A stretch of DNA of 64,000 nt from JAWLAT01 sp041395325 (GCA_041395325.1 JAWLAT010000002.1:124001-188000), one strand, 5' to 3'. Positions 25,038 through 34,402 are shown, counted from the first letter of the stretch. Notes: generated by a model from the letters alone, not told the origin. A program made the numbers and translations.

Positions 25038-26119
25038 CAGCGCGTCCCTCCGGCAAAGCCTTCGACCTCGCGCCACTGTCGCTGCAAGTCTGGCGGCATG
25101 TCGGCATAGACATGCTGGAACATCGACGCTATCGGCGGCCGCGGGGTGGACAGATAGGCCTCGACCTCGGCGTCGATCTGCTGTCGACATTCGCTCAGCC
25201 AGGCCTGTTCGTCGGCGTCGCTCCACCAGCCCTGCTCGGTCAGCCAGTTGCGCAGGCGGCGCAGCGGTTCGCGGGTCTGGGCCGCCTCGACTTCCGCAGC
25301 ATCGCGATAGCGGCGGGCGTCGTCGGCAGTGGTGTGATCGGACAGCCGGTAGGTCACCGCCTCGATCAAGGTGGCGCCTTGCCCGTCGCGTGCGCGCTGC
25401 AGGGCTTCGCTCATGGCCTCGTGCACGGCGAACAGATCATTGCCATCGACCTGCAGACCGTGGATCCCGCCGGCGATGGCCTTCTGCGCCAGCGTCTGCG
25501 CGCCAGTCTGCAGATGCCTCGGTACGCTGATGGCCCACTGGTTGTTGACCACGACCATGACCAGCGGCAGCTGCCGCGCGCCAGCGACATTCAATGCGCC
25601 GTAGAAATCGGCCTTCGAGGTCCCGCCATCGCCGCAGACGCAGACCGCTGCCCGCGCTTCGCCGCGGATGCGGAAGGCCAGCGCGGTGCCGGCGGCATAC
25701 AGGCATTGGGTCGAGATCGGCACGCACCAGGGAAAGTCGTGGCGGGCCGGTTCCTGCTGAAAATCATTGCCGCGTTCGTCGCCACCCCAATAGAGCAGGA
25801 TCTCGCGCGGCCGCACGCCACGACGGATCTGTGCACCGTACTCGCGGTACATCGGCGCCAGCACATCCTCGTCGCGCATGGCGGCGCCGATGGCCACATG
25901 GGTGGCTTCGTGGCCCAGGCAGGAGGCGTAGGTGCCCAGCTTGCCCGTGCGCTGCAGCGCCACGGCCTTGCCGTCGAAGACCCGGACCAGGCTCATCAGG
26001 CGATACAGCTCGAGCACCTCGTCCCGTTGGCTGGCCAGCGCTGGCAGATCCTGCAGCGGCTTGCCGTCGGCATCGAGGTAGGCTCGATGTTCGATCTCGA
26101 AGCGAGCAATGACAGACAC
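25037..26119 (-). CDS. 2-oxoacid dehydrogenase E1 component, alpha subunit
   Basis: This 360-aa E1alpha carries the thiamine diphosphate motif GDGG (163-166) through NN (192-193), and a phosphorylation-loop-like YRLSDHTTADDARRYR. GHEATHVAIGAAMRDEDVLAPMYREYG resembles branched-chain and PdhA-type E1alpha subunits. It is the first gene of the leftward operon. The 209 bp upstream separate it from a rightward small gene and should hold divergent promoters. Confidence 0.9.
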   Translation of the reverse strand: MSVIARFEIEHRAYLDADGKPLQDLPALASQRDEVLELYRLMSLVRVFDGKAVALQRTGKLGTYASCLGHEATHVAIGAAMRDEDVLAPMYREYGAQIRRGVRPREILLYWGGDERGNDFQQEPARHDFPWCVPISTQCLYAAGTALAFRIRGEARAAVCVCGDGGTSKADFYGALNVAGARQLPLVMVVVNNQWAISVPRHLQTGAQTLAQKAIAGGIHGLQVDGNDLFAVHEAMSEALQRARDGQGATLIEAVTYRLSDHTTADDARRYRDAAEVEAAQTREPLRRLRNWLTEQGWWSDADEQAWLSECRQQIDAEVEAYLSTPRPPIASMFQHVYADMPPDLQRQWREVEGFAGGTR

Positions 26120-26328
26120 GTTCCCTCCCGAACGCGGCGAAAACAGAACCGGATATGCCAGCGGGGCTGGCCATGCCGCACGGATCGGATGGCGGCGGAT
26201 GGTTCACCAGCTTTGATAGCAGGTCGGTGCGGTCAGTCGCAAGCGCAGGACGGACCTGGGTGCAATGCTTGAGTGCGAAGGGCACGGCGACAATAATCAG
26301 CGCCCCACCATCATGCCGGGGCACGCCC

Positions 26329-26583
26329 ATGCAACGCTGGATCAAGCTGCCCAATGGCACTTTCCTGGACGCCAACCGAGTCGTCCTGATCGGCAAGGTC
26401 GAGACCTTCGCCAAGCTCGATGACGAAGGCAACAACGCCGGCGTGCAGTATTCGGTGAGTCTGCAGACCGAGCTCGATCGCGAGCATCAGTTGCTGGTGG
26501 CCGGTACCCGCGAGGAGATCTCGGCGCTGGTCCGCAGCCTCTTAGGTGCACAGGGCGGGGCCCCCGCGCCGGCAGCCAGTTGA
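26329..26583 (+). CDS. Small hypothetical protein ahead of a sigma factor
   Basis: This 84-aa protein of no recognised family starts MQRWIKLPNGTFLDANRVVLIGKVE and has the look of a small beta-sheet domain with a C-terminal helix. Its TGA overlaps the TTG start of the sigma-factor gene, implying co-translation. Upstream is the divergent region shared with the dehydrogenase operon. Confidence 0.6.
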   Translation: MQRWIKLPNGTFLDANRVVLIGKVETFAKLDDEGNNAGVQYSVSLQTELDREHQLLVAGTREEISALVRSLLGAQGGAPAPAAS

Positions 26584-27113
26584 GTTCGGATCAGCGTCTG
26601 CGCGCGTGGCTGGCCGAGTATGGCCAGTCACTGCGCAGCGCCTTGCGGCGGGCCGGGTCGCAGTTGCCGCTGTCGGATCTGGATGATCTGGAGCAGGAAG
26701 TGCACATCCGGCTGTGGCGCGCGCTCGGATCTGAGAGAGAAATGCGCCAACCTGCGTCCTGGATCAAGCAGACGGTGCTGAGTGTCACCATCGATGCGCT
26801 GCGGCGGGCCAACAGCCGCGGGGACCAGTTGCCCAGGGCCGAATTGAGCACCTTGGACGAATCCCCACCGCAGCAGCTCGACGATGATCCCGCGCGCTGG
26901 TCCGCCTCCCGCCAGGATGTGGAGCGGATCGAAGCACAGCTGGATCGTTACGAGGTGGATACCCGGCGCGTGGTGCGGCTCTATCTGGCCGGATTTTCGA
27001 CCGATGAGAGCGCGCAGATGCTGGATTGGACCGAGGCCAAGGTTCGCAATTTGCTCTATCGCACGCTGGCCGATTTGCGTGCGCGCTTGCAGGAGAAGGA
27101 CCATGAACGCTGA
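26580..27113 (+). CDS. Sigma-70 family (ECF-like) RNA polymerase sigma factor
   Basis: This 177-aa protein has region 2 (LSDLDDLEQEVHIRLWRALG, PASWIKQTVLSVTIDALRR) and region 4 (RVVRLYLAGFSTDESAQMLDWTEAKVRNLLYRTLADLRARL), the small two-domain layout of ECF sigma factors. The start is a TTG overlapping the upstream stop. The following gene overlaps its 3' end and looks like a cognate anti-sigma factor. The target regulon cannot be told from the sequence. Confidence 0.85.
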   Translation: MSSDQRLRAWLAEYGQSLRSALRRAGSQLPLSDLDDLEQEVHIRLWRALGSEREMRQPASWIKQTVLSVTIDALRRANSRGDQLPRAELSTLDESPPQQLDDDPARWSASRQDVERIEAQLDRYEVDTRRVVRLYLAGFSTDESAQMLDWTEAKVRNLLYRTLADLRARLQEKDHER

Positions 27114-27504
27114 TCGACCCTCCGCTGCTGCCCAGGACGCCGCCCGCCTGCTGGCTGGACGACTGGATGCCGAGCAACGCGCTGCGATCATCGATCGCTT
27201 GCTGGACGATCCCGAGTCGCTGCAGGCGCTGCGGTCGGCCTTGCCGCTGCAGATGCCGGCCGAGCAGTTGGCACAGCGCGTGGCTGGCCAGACCCGCGGC
27301 AGTCGCTGGTTCAGCGGCTGGTCGCTGGCGGGTTGGGTCGGTGCCGGCGCCGCTGCCGCACTGATGCTGCTGGCTGGTCCGGTCGCCGGTCCCGAGCAGA
27401 TGATCGATGAGACGCCGCAGCATCTGGTCGCCGACGTGCTCTACAACGGTTCCTTCGAACCGGGCGCGTCGGGGGAACTGTTTGGCGGTGATTTCGAGGG
27501 CTGA
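27103..27504 (+). CDS. Putative membrane-bound anti-sigma factor
   Basis: This 133-aa protein has a cytoplasmic N-terminal helical domain (DAARLLAGRLDAEQRAAIIDRLLDDPE), one TM helix (GWVGAGAAAALMLLAGPV, about 78-95) and a short periplasmic tail. It overlaps the sigma gene by 11 bp with GGAG upstream. Anti-sigma function is inferred from topology and position. The Cys/His zinc motif of classical ZAS anti-sigma domains is absent. Confidence 0.6.
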   Translation: MNADRPSAAAQDAARLLAGRLDAEQRAAIIDRLLDDPESLQALRSALPLQMPAEQLAQRVAGQTRGSRWFSGWSLAGWVGAGAAAALMLLAGPVAGPEQMIDETPQHLVADVLYNGSFEPGASGELFGGDFEG

Positions 27505-27828
27505 ATAGCCCGATTGCCAACCCGTTGGCAGATTGTGGCGACGGGTTGAGAGATTTCTGAGAGCGTTTCGTTTCAACTTGCGTCTTGAGTTTACGTCGGC
27601 CGCACACCGACGCGCGAAAGGTCACCGGGCAAGAAGGTCCTCTTTCATTCGCCCGAAGGAGAGGGCTTTCAGCCCGGTGGCCTCGCACCTTCCCCGAGCA
27701 TTCCGCTCACCATGCCTCTCCGTTGAAATTCTCGCGCTGGTCAGCCGGCGCTGTCCGCAGCGGCGCTGTGATGCGCAGTTCCCATCTGCCCTGAACTCGC
27801 CTGGTTCGGGCTACTCGGTGACTGATCC
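27505..27828. other. Intergenic stretch, no gene recognised
   Basis: This gap separates the convergent ends of the sigma operon and the ccm operon. A TGCCAAC/GTTGGCA inverted repeat at 27515-27530, eleven bases after the anti-sigma stop, could act as a weak terminator, though no T-run follows. A GGGCT(ttc)AGCCC stem lies at 27663-27675. Nothing else was recognised. Confidence 0.5.
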
Positions 27829-28239
27829 TCAGGCTTGACCCTGGCGTTGTGCCTTTGCCCACTGCCCGGCCAAGGACCGTTCCCGTTCACGCCGCTGGCG
27901 ATCACGTTCTCGTCGGCGGCAGAGACGGCACCGCACGGCGGTGGTCGCAACATCACCTTTGGCCACCTCGTACCACCATTTCTGCTGGGTCGCTCGCCAG
28001 ATCTCTTCCGCGCCGCAATCCTTGCAGCAGAAGGGCAGGTCCTCGTACCAGCCGCGGGTGACGAAGGCCGGAACGCTGTAGCTGTTGCTCGGAGCCAGCG
28101 CCGCCGGATTGCAGACTGCCGACCCATGGGGTCGAGTCGCCATAGGCCTGCCTGTCGCGGCAGCCATGGTCTTGGCCTTTGCCCGAAGCTGGCGCCGGCT
28201 GATGATCTCGGCTCGACGTTGCTTGCCGCTCTTCATCAT
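27829..28239 (-). CDS. Zinc-ribbon domain protein
   Basis: This 136-aa basic protein has two CxxC pairs, CCKDCG and CRLCRR, flanking a KWWYEVAKGD segment, which matches the probable zinc-ribbon domain family. The C-terminus is strongly basic (RRRERDRQRRERERSL). It is the last gene of the leftward ccm-yaiI transcription unit, 12 bp after yaiI. A nucleic-acid-binding role is plausible but unproven. Confidence 0.75.
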   Translation of the reverse strand: MMKSGKQRRAEIISRRQLRAKAKTMAAATGRPMATRPHGSAVCNPAALAPSNSYSVPAFVTRGWYEDLPFCCKDCGAEEIWRATQQKWWYEVAKGDVATTAVRCRLCRRRERDRQRRERERSLAGQWAKAQRQGQA

Positions 28240-28251
28240 CTGCCTGGCCGA

Positions 28252-28761
28252 TTACGCCCGTGGGTCTGCCGACTGTGCGGGAGGGACCCGCCGCGTGCTG
28301 GCGGTGCGTGCAAGCCAGCGATCGAGCTGATTGGCGAAGGCCTGCCGATCAGCTGCGGTCATCGCTTTGGGTCCGCCGGTGTCCACGCCACTGGCCCGCA
28401 TGGTGTCGAGAAAGTCGCGCATGTTCAGCCGCGACTTGATGTTCTCTCGCGTCAGCATCTGGCCCCGCGAATCCAATGCCAGTGCACCTTTGGCGATCAC
28501 CTCATCGGCCAGCGGAATGTCGCTGCTGATCACCAGATCGCCGGCCTGGCAGCGACGCACGATCTCGTGGTCAGCCACATCGAAGCCGCTGTCCACCGGC
28601 AGAAAACGAATGTTGTCCGCGCGTGGCACCCGCATCGGGTGATTGGCAACCAGGGTCAGCTGCACGCCGGTGCGCTGGGCGGCGCGGAAGAGGATGTCCT
28701 TGATCAGCGCCGGGCAGCCGTCGGCATCAACCCAGATGGCGGCTTCAGGTGTCTCGGTCAC
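28252..28761 (-). CDS. yaiI: YaiI/YqxD (DUF188) family protein
   Basis: This protein of about 169 aa has the N-terminal IWVDADGCP and central VDSGFDVADHEIV, QAGDLVISSDIPLADEVIAKGALALDSRG motifs of DUF188, a PIN-like fold family. The GTG at 28761 lies one base past the ccmI stop and gives a length close to the family's; a TTG at 28779 would add six residues. The biochemical role is not established. Confidence 0.85.
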   Translation of the reverse strand: MTETPEAAIWVDADGCPALIKDILFRAAQRTGVQLTLVANHPMRVPRADNIRFLPVDSGFDVADHEIVRRCQAGDLVISSDIPLADEVIAKGALALDSRGQMLTRENIKSRLNMRDFLDTMRASGVDTGGPKAMTAADRQAFANQLDRWLARTASTRRVPPAQSADPRA

Positions 28762-28762
28762 G

Positions 28763-30034
28763 TCAGAGCGTCTGGTCAATCAGCAAGCGAACCGGTCCGG
28801 CCGGCGGATTGTCCAGACCACCCGAGCTGCCCTGCAGGTCGCCGGGCTGTGCCTGCGCGTTGCCGCTCTTGCTGATTCTCGCCTCGACCACCACGCGCGG
28901 GAAACGCGACAGCACCATGCCCTCGACCATGCCCATGCTGTCGTCCAGGCGGATGGTGATCGGCAGGCTGGCGGCGGCCAGTCGCTGCACGGCCAGTGGC
29001 ATCGGTGGTCCATTCTCGGCCTTGGCGAAGACGAACAACATGTCGTTCGGGCCGACCTGACTGGCGAGCGCGTCGTCCAGGCTCACTTGCACGTCGATGC
29101 CAGTGCCGCTGCCGCTGTTGGCTGGCTGCGTTGGTGGCGGACTCGTCGGCGCAGGCGCTGCAGCCACGACGCCTTCGTCAGGCAAGGGATCCATGCCCAG
29201 CCGGCCGCGCGCCTGATTGATCTGGCCGCGCAGCGCCGAGCGCGCGTCCGGATCGTCCATCAGTGCCAACAATCGATCCCACAAGGCCAGCGCACCGGCA
29301 TAGTCGCCGGCCTGGGTGCGTGCGAAACCCATCAGCCACAGGCCACGCTGGTGGTTGGGCTCGATCTCCAGCACCTCGCCCAGCAGGCGCTCGGGTTCAC
29401 CCAACAGCGAGCGCGGGCTACTCGACAGGCCCAGGCTCTCGGCGTACTCGACTGTGATGTCCAGATCCTCCGGCCGCGCCTCCCGGACCCGGGCATAGGC
29501 ATCGCGGGCATCTGCAAAGCGGGCCAGTTCACGATAGGTACGCGCCAGCAACAGCCAACCCTCGATGTCCTCGGGGTTGGCCTCCAGTCGCTGGCGCAAC
29601 TGATCGGCCGCGCCGGCCAGTTCCGGGGCCTGCTCTTCAGCGGTCCCGGCCTGGGCAGACGCTGGCGGGCGCGCGTCGGCGCTGAAACTCATCGCGCGCG
29701 GATCGCCCACGCCCAGATACAGCAGCAGAGCGGCCGGTGGCAGCAGCGCAGCCAGCAGGACGGCCGTCACCTTGGCCGGCCGACTGCGGCCGCTGACCGG
29801 CTTGTCCATCAGCAACAACAACTCGTCCGACAGGGCCTTGCGACGGGTCTCGAAGTTCTCCTCGTCCAGCAGCCCGTCGGCTTGAGCCTGCTTGAGCAAC
29901 TGCAATTTCTCGCGCAGCTGTTCGGTGCGACTGGCCAGGGTGGTTTGGCCGGGCCGACTCAGCAATGGCCACAGCAGTAACGCAAGGGCCAGCAACAGGG
30001 TCAGGCCGGCAATGGCGAGGAAGGCAGTCTGCAT
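28763..30034 (-). CDS. ccmI: Cytochrome c biogenesis protein CcmI
   Basis: This 423-aa apocytochrome chaperone subunit has two N-terminal TM helices (FLAIAGLTLLLALALLLWPLL and VTAVLLAALLPPAALLLYL) around a cytoplasmic coiled segment (EKLQLLKQAQADGLLDEENFE), then periplasmic TPR repeats (about 150-290) and a C-terminal domain with DMLFVFAKAENGPPMPLAVQRL. It delivers apocytochrome c to the CcmFH ligase. The ATG at 30034 was chosen over an open frame extending to 30148. It lies 25 bp after ccmH. Confidence 0.93.
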   Translation of the reverse strand: MQTAFLAIAGLTLLLALALLLWPLLSRPGQTTLASRTEQLREKLQLLKQAQADGLLDEENFETRRKALSDELLLLMDKPVSGRSRPAKVTAVLLAALLPPAALLLYLGVGDPRAMSFSADARPPASAQAGTAEEQAPELAGAADQLRQRLEANPEDIEGWLLLARTYRELARFADARDAYARVREARPEDLDITVEYAESLGLSSSPRSLLGEPERLLGEVLEIEPNHQRGLWLMGFARTQAGDYAGALALWDRLLALMDDPDARSALRGQINQARGRLGMDPLPDEGVVAAAPAPTSPPPTQPANSGSGTGIDVQVSLDDALASQVGPNDMLFVFAKAENGPPMPLAVQRLAAASLPITIRLDDSMGMVEGMVLSRFPRVVVEARISKSGNAQAQPGDLQGSSGGLDNPPAGPVRLLIDQTL

Positions 30035-30059
30035 CGGGTTGTCCGTGAAAGGTCGGGTG

Positions 30060-30509
30060 TTACCAGTCGTGCTCGTCGTCAGTCGGTGCCGGCTTGGCAC
30101 TGCTCGTGGCGGTCTGGCGGCGACGGCGCAGGTGGATGCCGACGGCAACCAGGCCGCCGAGCAGGATCAGCGCCGGCCCGAGCCAGAGCAGCAGCGTGTT
30201 GGCGTTCAGCGGCGGGCGGTAGCGAACGAACTCGCCGTAGCGATCCACCAAGAAAGCGACGATCTCGTCATCGCTGCGACCAGCTGCGATCTGATCGAAG
30301 ATCTCGCGCCGCAGATCCTTGGCGATCTGCGCATCCGAGTCGGCCAGATTCTGATTTTGGCACTGCAGACAACGCAGCTCGGCCACCAGCGCACGAAAAC
30401 GCGTCTCCTGGTCAGCGTCGGCGAAGGGCAGGGGATCGATGGCCCAGGCCCTGCCGGCCAGGACCAGTCCCAGCAACAGGCTCAGGCACAGCCGCAGGAC
30501 GGCGCTCAT
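30060..30509 (-). CDS. ccmH: Cytochrome c maturation protein CcmH (CcmL-type)
   Basis: This 149-aa periplasmic thiol protein has a signal peptide (LCLSLLLGLVLAGRAWA), the LRCLQCQNQNLADS motif with Cys47/Cys50, and a C-terminal TM helix. It reduces the apocytochrome CXXCH cysteines within the heme ligation complex. It is the short CcmH form, with the TPR part in a separate ccmI. The ATG overlaps the ccmG stop. Confidence 0.95.
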   Translation of the reverse strand: MSAVLRLCLSLLLGLVLAGRAWAIDPLPFADADQETRFRALVAELRCLQCQNQNLADSDAQIAKDLRREIFDQIAAGRSDDEIVAFLVDRYGEFVRYRPPLNANTLLLWLGPALILLGGLVAVGIHLRRRRQTATSSAKPAPTDDEHDW

Positions 30510-31033
30510 GAGCCACCCCCGGCCAGCAGCGGCAGGATGGTCTGTTCCATCACATCGGGTGAAACAGGCCCCACGTGCTTGTAGCGGATGATGCCCTGCG
30601 CATCGACGACGAAGGTCTCGGGTGCGCCGTAGACGCCGTAATCCAGACCCACGCGACCATCGATGTCCCAGGCGACTGCCTCGTAGGGATCACCGAACCG
30701 CTGCAGCCAGGCGATCGCATCCTCGCGCCGGTCCTTGTAGTTCAGTCCGATCAGCCGGACCTTGCCCTGCCGTGCATAGGCTTCCAGCACCGGATGCTCG
30801 ATGCGGCAGGCGGCACACCAACTGGCAAAGACGTTGAGCAGATAGGGTTGACCCCGCAACTGTGCCGAATCGACACGCGCATCTGGATCGCGCAGGTTCT
30901 CGATGGCGAAAGCCGGCGCCGGCTTGCCAACCAAGGGCGAGGGAATCAGTTTGGGATCCTTGCCCAGACCGCTGAACAGCAACACCCCCAGGGCCACGAA
31001 CAACAGCAGGGGCAGCGCCAGCCGCCAGTTCAT
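30506..31033 (-). CDS. ccmG: Thiol:disulfide interchange protein CcmG/DsbE
   Basis: This 175-aa thioredoxin-fold protein is anchored by an N-terminal TM helix (ALPLLLFVALGVLLFSGL), with active site WCAAC (Cys73, Cys76) and the cis-Pro region GAPETFVVD. It keeps apocytochrome or CcmH thiols reduced in the periplasm. ATGA overlaps link it to ccmF and ccmH. Confidence 0.94.
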   Translation of the reverse strand: MNWRLALPLLLFVALGVLLFSGLGKDPKLIPSPLVGKPAPAFAIENLRDPDARVDSAQLRGQPYLLNVFASWCAACRIEHPVLEAYARQGKVRLIGLNYKDRREDAIAWLQRFGDPYEAVAWDIDGRVGLDYGVYGAPETFVVDAQGIIRYKHVGPVSPDVMEQTILPLLAGGGS

Positions 31034-32988
31034 GCGTGCGCTCCAGCCGCGCCCTCGGCTGCGGACTGCCGGACCCGACGATAGAGCCGTGATTCGGCGG
31101 CGGAAATCAGACCGCCCAGCATCATGAAGATCGCGCCCAGCCAGATCCAGCGGATCATCGGCTTGTGGTACAGCCGCATCGCCCAGGCTTCGTTGGCGCC
31201 GACCGGCTCTCCCAGCGCGACGTAGAGGTCACGGAACAGCCCCGGGTTGATCGCCGCTTCGGTCATCACCTGACCGCCCCGATAGCCACGCTTCTGCGGC
31301 CGCATTTCGGCCACCAGTTCGTCGTCGACCAGCACCTGAATCAGCGCCTCATCGGCACGGTAGTTGGGACCATCCAGATGCCGCATGCTGACGTAGCGGA
31401 ACTGGTAGGCGCCAATCGTCTCGGTCTGACCCGGCTCCAGGCGTACGTCGCGCTCGATCGACAAGGCCTCGGTCAGCATCACGCCGATGATGAAGATGGC
31501 CACGCCGACGTGGCCCAGCGACATGCCCAACATTTCGGCCGACAGCAGCGGGCGCCCGGGCTGCCGACGCGCAACGCGTCGCAGCAGGAACACCAGCGTG
31601 CCCAGCGCCACCCACAGCGCGCCGATCAGTCCCAGCACTGATTTGACGCTGCTGTCGCCGCTGAGCCAGGCCAGCAGCAGACCGGCGACCGCCGCGATGA
31701 CCGCGAACAGGCGCAGCGGCTGCAATACGTCCGCCCAACGGTCGCCCTGCCAGCGGGTCAGCGGGCCCAGCGGAATCAGCAGCACCAGCGGCGCCATCAG
31801 CCAGTAGAACAGGTTGCCGAAGTAGGGCGGTCCCACCGAGATCTTGCCCATGCCCAGCGCATCGACCAGCAAGGGATACAGCGTGCCCAGCAGGACCATG
31901 GCGCAGGCCGTGGCCAGCAGCAGGTTGTTCAGCAGCAGCAGAGCTTCGCGCGAGCACCAGCCCAACGGCGGACCACCCGCGATCCGCGGTGCGCGCAGCG
32001 CGTAGATCAACAATGCACCACCGGTGACCACGCCCAGAAAGATCAGAATGTAGAGGCCGCGGGTGGGGTCACTGGCAAAAGCGTGCACGCTGGTCAGTAC
32101 GCCCGAGCGCACCAGGAAGGCGCCCATCAGCGACAAACTGAAGGCGGCAATGCTCAGCAGCAGCGTCCAGGTTCGGAGCGTGCCGCGCTTTTCGGTCACT
32201 GCCTGCGAGTGGATCAAGGCGGCGCCGATCAGCCAGGGCATGAACGAGGCGTTTTCCACCGGGTCCCAGAACCACCAGCCACCCCAGCCCAATTCGTAAT
32301 AGGCCCACCAACTGCCCAGGCCGATGCCCAGAGTGAGAAAGCTCCAGGCCACATTGGTCCACGGACGTGACCAGCGCACCCATTGTTGATCGACCCGGCC
32401 ATCGAGCAGGGCTGCCACGGCGAAGGCGAAGGCCACCGAGAAGCCCACATAGCCCACATAAAGCATGGGTGGATGGATGATCAGTCCAGGGTCCTGCAAC
32501 AGCGGGTTGAGGTCGTTGCCATCGGCCAGTGGTGGCAAATGGCGCAGGAAGGGATTGGAGGCAAAAATGGTCAGGATAAGGAACCCGACACTCACTAGAC
32601 CCAACACCGCCAGAACGCGACTGATGAAGCTCAGCGGCAGGCCGCGGCTGAATACCGCCACGGCCACCGTCCACAGGGACAGGATCAGTGTCCACAGCAG
32701 CAAGGAGCCTTCGTGCGCCCCCCACACCGCGGAAATGCGATAGGCGACCGGCAGATCCAGGTTGGAGTTCTGGGCCACATAGGCCACCGAAAAGTCCTGC
32801 GCCACGAAGGACTGCGCCAGCAGCAGGAAGGCGAGCAGCAGAAACAGGCATTGGCCATAGGCCAGCGGCCGGGCGGAGCGCATCAGCGCCTCATCACCCA
32901 GATAGCTGCCGGCCATCGGGACGATGGCTTGAATACCGGCCAGCAGCAGCGCCAGCACCATGCACCATTGACCAAGTTCAGGAATCAT
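31030..32988 (-). CDS. ccmF: Heme lyase CcmF
   Basis: This 652-aa polytopic membrane protein has the tryptophan-rich heme-handling motif GWGGWWFWDPVENASFMPWL and numerous TM helices. It catalyses thioether ligation of heme to apocytochrome c with CcmH/I. Length is normal for the family. Overlaps with ccmE and ccmG are 4 bp each. Confidence 0.96.
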   Translation of the reverse strand: MIPELGQWCMVLALLLAGIQAIVPMAGSYLGDEALMRSARPLAYGQCLFLLLAFLLLAQSFVAQDFSVAYVAQNSNLDLPVAYRISAVWGAHEGSLLLWTLILSLWTVAVAVFSRGLPLSFISRVLAVLGLVSVGFLILTIFASNPFLRHLPPLADGNDLNPLLQDPGLIIHPPMLYVGYVGFSVAFAFAVAALLDGRVDQQWVRWSRPWTNVAWSFLTLGIGLGSWWAYYELGWGGWWFWDPVENASFMPWLIGAALIHSQAVTEKRGTLRTWTLLLSIAAFSLSLMGAFLVRSGVLTSVHAFASDPTRGLYILIFLGVVTGGALLIYALRAPRIAGGPPLGWCSREALLLLNNLLLATACAMVLLGTLYPLLVDALGMGKISVGPPYFGNLFYWLMAPLVLLIPLGPLTRWQGDRWADVLQPLRLFAVIAAVAGLLLAWLSGDSSVKSVLGLIGALWVALGTLVFLLRRVARRQPGRPLLSAEMLGMSLGHVGVAIFIIGVMLTEALSIERDVRLEPGQTETIGAYQFRYVSMRHLDGPNYRADEALIQVLVDDELVAEMRPQKRGYRGGQVMTEAAINPGLFRDLYVALGEPVGANEAWAMRLYHKPMIRWIWLGAIFMMLGGLISAAESRLYRRVRQSAAEGAAGAHA

Positions 32989-33452
32989 GGCGCCGAACCT
33001 CCGTTGCTGGTGGCCTCCGAGGCCGTTCGATGCTTGGCCTTGTCGATGGCCTCGGCCACTTCCTTGGGCATGTAGGTTTCGTCGTGCTTGGCCAGCACCT
33101 GGGTGGCCGTGAAAATGCCATTTTCGATGCTGCCGGTGGCAATCACACTTTGACCTTCCTTGAACAGGTCCGGCAGGATGCCCTGATAACGCACCGGCAC
33201 CTCACGGAAGCGGTCGGTGACGACGAAATTGACCAGCAGGCTCTGTGGATCACGACGGGTGCTGTCCTCCAGCACCACGCCACCGAGTTTGAAACGCCGT
33301 CCGACCTCGACCTTGCCGTCGGCGATGTCGGTGGGCGAATAGAACACGTCCAGATTCTCGTTCAGCGCCAGCAGCACAAAGGTGCTGGCGACGCCCAAGC
33401 CCAGCAGCAGGGCGACGATGGCAATCATGCGTTGGCGGCGAAGTGGATGCAT
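32985..33452 (-). CDS. ccmE: Heme chaperone CcmE
   Basis: This 155-aa membrane-anchored OB-fold protein has heme-binding His123 in AKHDETYMP, matching the HxxxY motif. It carries heme from CcmC to CcmF in the periplasm. The ATG at 33452 (MHPLRRQRM) gives the usual length; the upstream frame extension is inside ccmD. Confidence 0.95.
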   Translation of the reverse strand: MHPLRRQRMIAIVALLLGLGVASTFVLLALNENLDVFYSPTDIADGKVEVGRRFKLGGVVLEDSTRRDPQSLLVNFVVTDRFREVPVRYQGILPDLFKEGQSVIATGSIENGIFTATQVLAKHDETYMPKEVAEAIDKAKHRTASEATSNGGSAP

Positions 33453-33477
33453 GGTCAGGACAGTCCTTGGCGAGTAC

Positions 33478-33648
33478 TTAGCGGCTGCGCTGCAAGCGGC
33501 GGCGGGCCAGGCGTTCGGCGACCAGCCGGCGCAGCTCGCGCTGGCGCAGGTGCTGACCAATCAGGTCAGCGACCAATGCTACAGCTCCGATGCTGTAGGC
33601 GGCCATGATGAAGCCCCAGTGGCCCTGGCTTTCCAGCCACTCAAGCAT
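33478..33648 (-). CDS. ccmD: Small heme exporter subunit CcmD
   Basis: This 56-aa protein was read directly from the minus strand: MLEWLESQGHWGFIMAAYSI followed by GAVALVADLI and a basic tail ending RRRLQRSR. A single TM helix with a positively charged cytoplasmic tail is what CcmD looks like. CcmD is needed to release holo-CcmE from CcmABC. It overlaps the ccmC stop by 8 bp and sits 25 bp before ccmE. Confidence 0.9.
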   Translation of the reverse strand: MLEWLESQGHWGFIMAAYSIGAVALVADLIGQHLRQRELRRLVAERLARRRLQRSR

Positions 33649-34402
33649 GCGCCTGTTCCTCCAGGCCCAGCGCCTGATGGACCCAGGCCTTCTCGCTTTC
33701 CTGCTCGATCAGTGCCAGCCGCAAGCGGCCGAGCAGCGACCAGCCAAAATACAGTTTCGACGCCAGCGCCGCGCCCAGCAGCGGCCAGGCCATCGATGCA
33801 TCGATCGAGGATTCGCCGAACAGGCGCACGGTTTCGCCCTGATGCAGGGTGTTCCACCACTGCACCGAGAAATGAATGATCGGCAGGTTGACCACGCCGA
33901 CGAGCGACAGCACGGCGGCTGCGCGTGCGCCGCGACGAACATCGCCGTAGGCGCTGGCCAGTCCGATCACGCCCAGATAGAGGAACAGCAGCACCAATTC
34001 GGACGTCAGGCGCGCGTCCCAAACCCAGTAGGCGCCCCAGGTCGGTCGCCCCCAGAGCATGCCGGTCAGTAGCGTGACGGCGGTGAATCCAGCGCCGATC
34101 GGGGCGATCGTCAAGACGGTCAGTTCGCTGAGCTTGGTGCGCCAGATCAGGGCCGCGGCGCCTGACAAGGCCATCGCCACGTAAGCGAACATGCTCATCC
34201 AGGCTGACGGCACATGCAGATAGATGATCCGGTAGCTGTTGCCCTGGTAGTAGTCCTCGGGCGCGTGGAACAGGCCCCAGTACAGACTCAGTGCCCCGAA
34301 AAGCAGTGCCGACCAGCCCAGCCAGGGCCGCCACAGACCGGCTACCCGGTAGAACACTGGTGGCGAGGCATAGCGACTCAGCCAGGTCCAGAAACGGTTC
34401 AT
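33641..34402 (-). CDS. ccmC: Heme exporter protein CcmC
   Basis: This 253-aa protein has six TM helices and the tryptophan-rich WGRPTWGAYWVWDARLTSELVL motif. It loads heme onto CcmE. The ATG at 34402 (MNRFWTWLSRY) lies 10 bp after the ccmB stop. Confidence 0.95.
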   Translation of the reverse strand: MNRFWTWLSRYASPPVFYRVAGLWRPWLGWSALLFGALSLYWGLFHAPEDYYQGNSYRIIYLHVPSAWMSMFAYVAMALSGAAALIWRTKLSELTVLTIAPIGAGFTAVTLLTGMLWGRPTWGAYWVWDARLTSELVLLFLYLGVIGLASAYGDVRRGARAAAVLSLVGVVNLPIIHFSVQWWNTLHQGETVRLFGESSIDASMAWPLLGAALASKLYFGWSLLGRLRLALIEQESEKAWVHQALGLEEQAHA

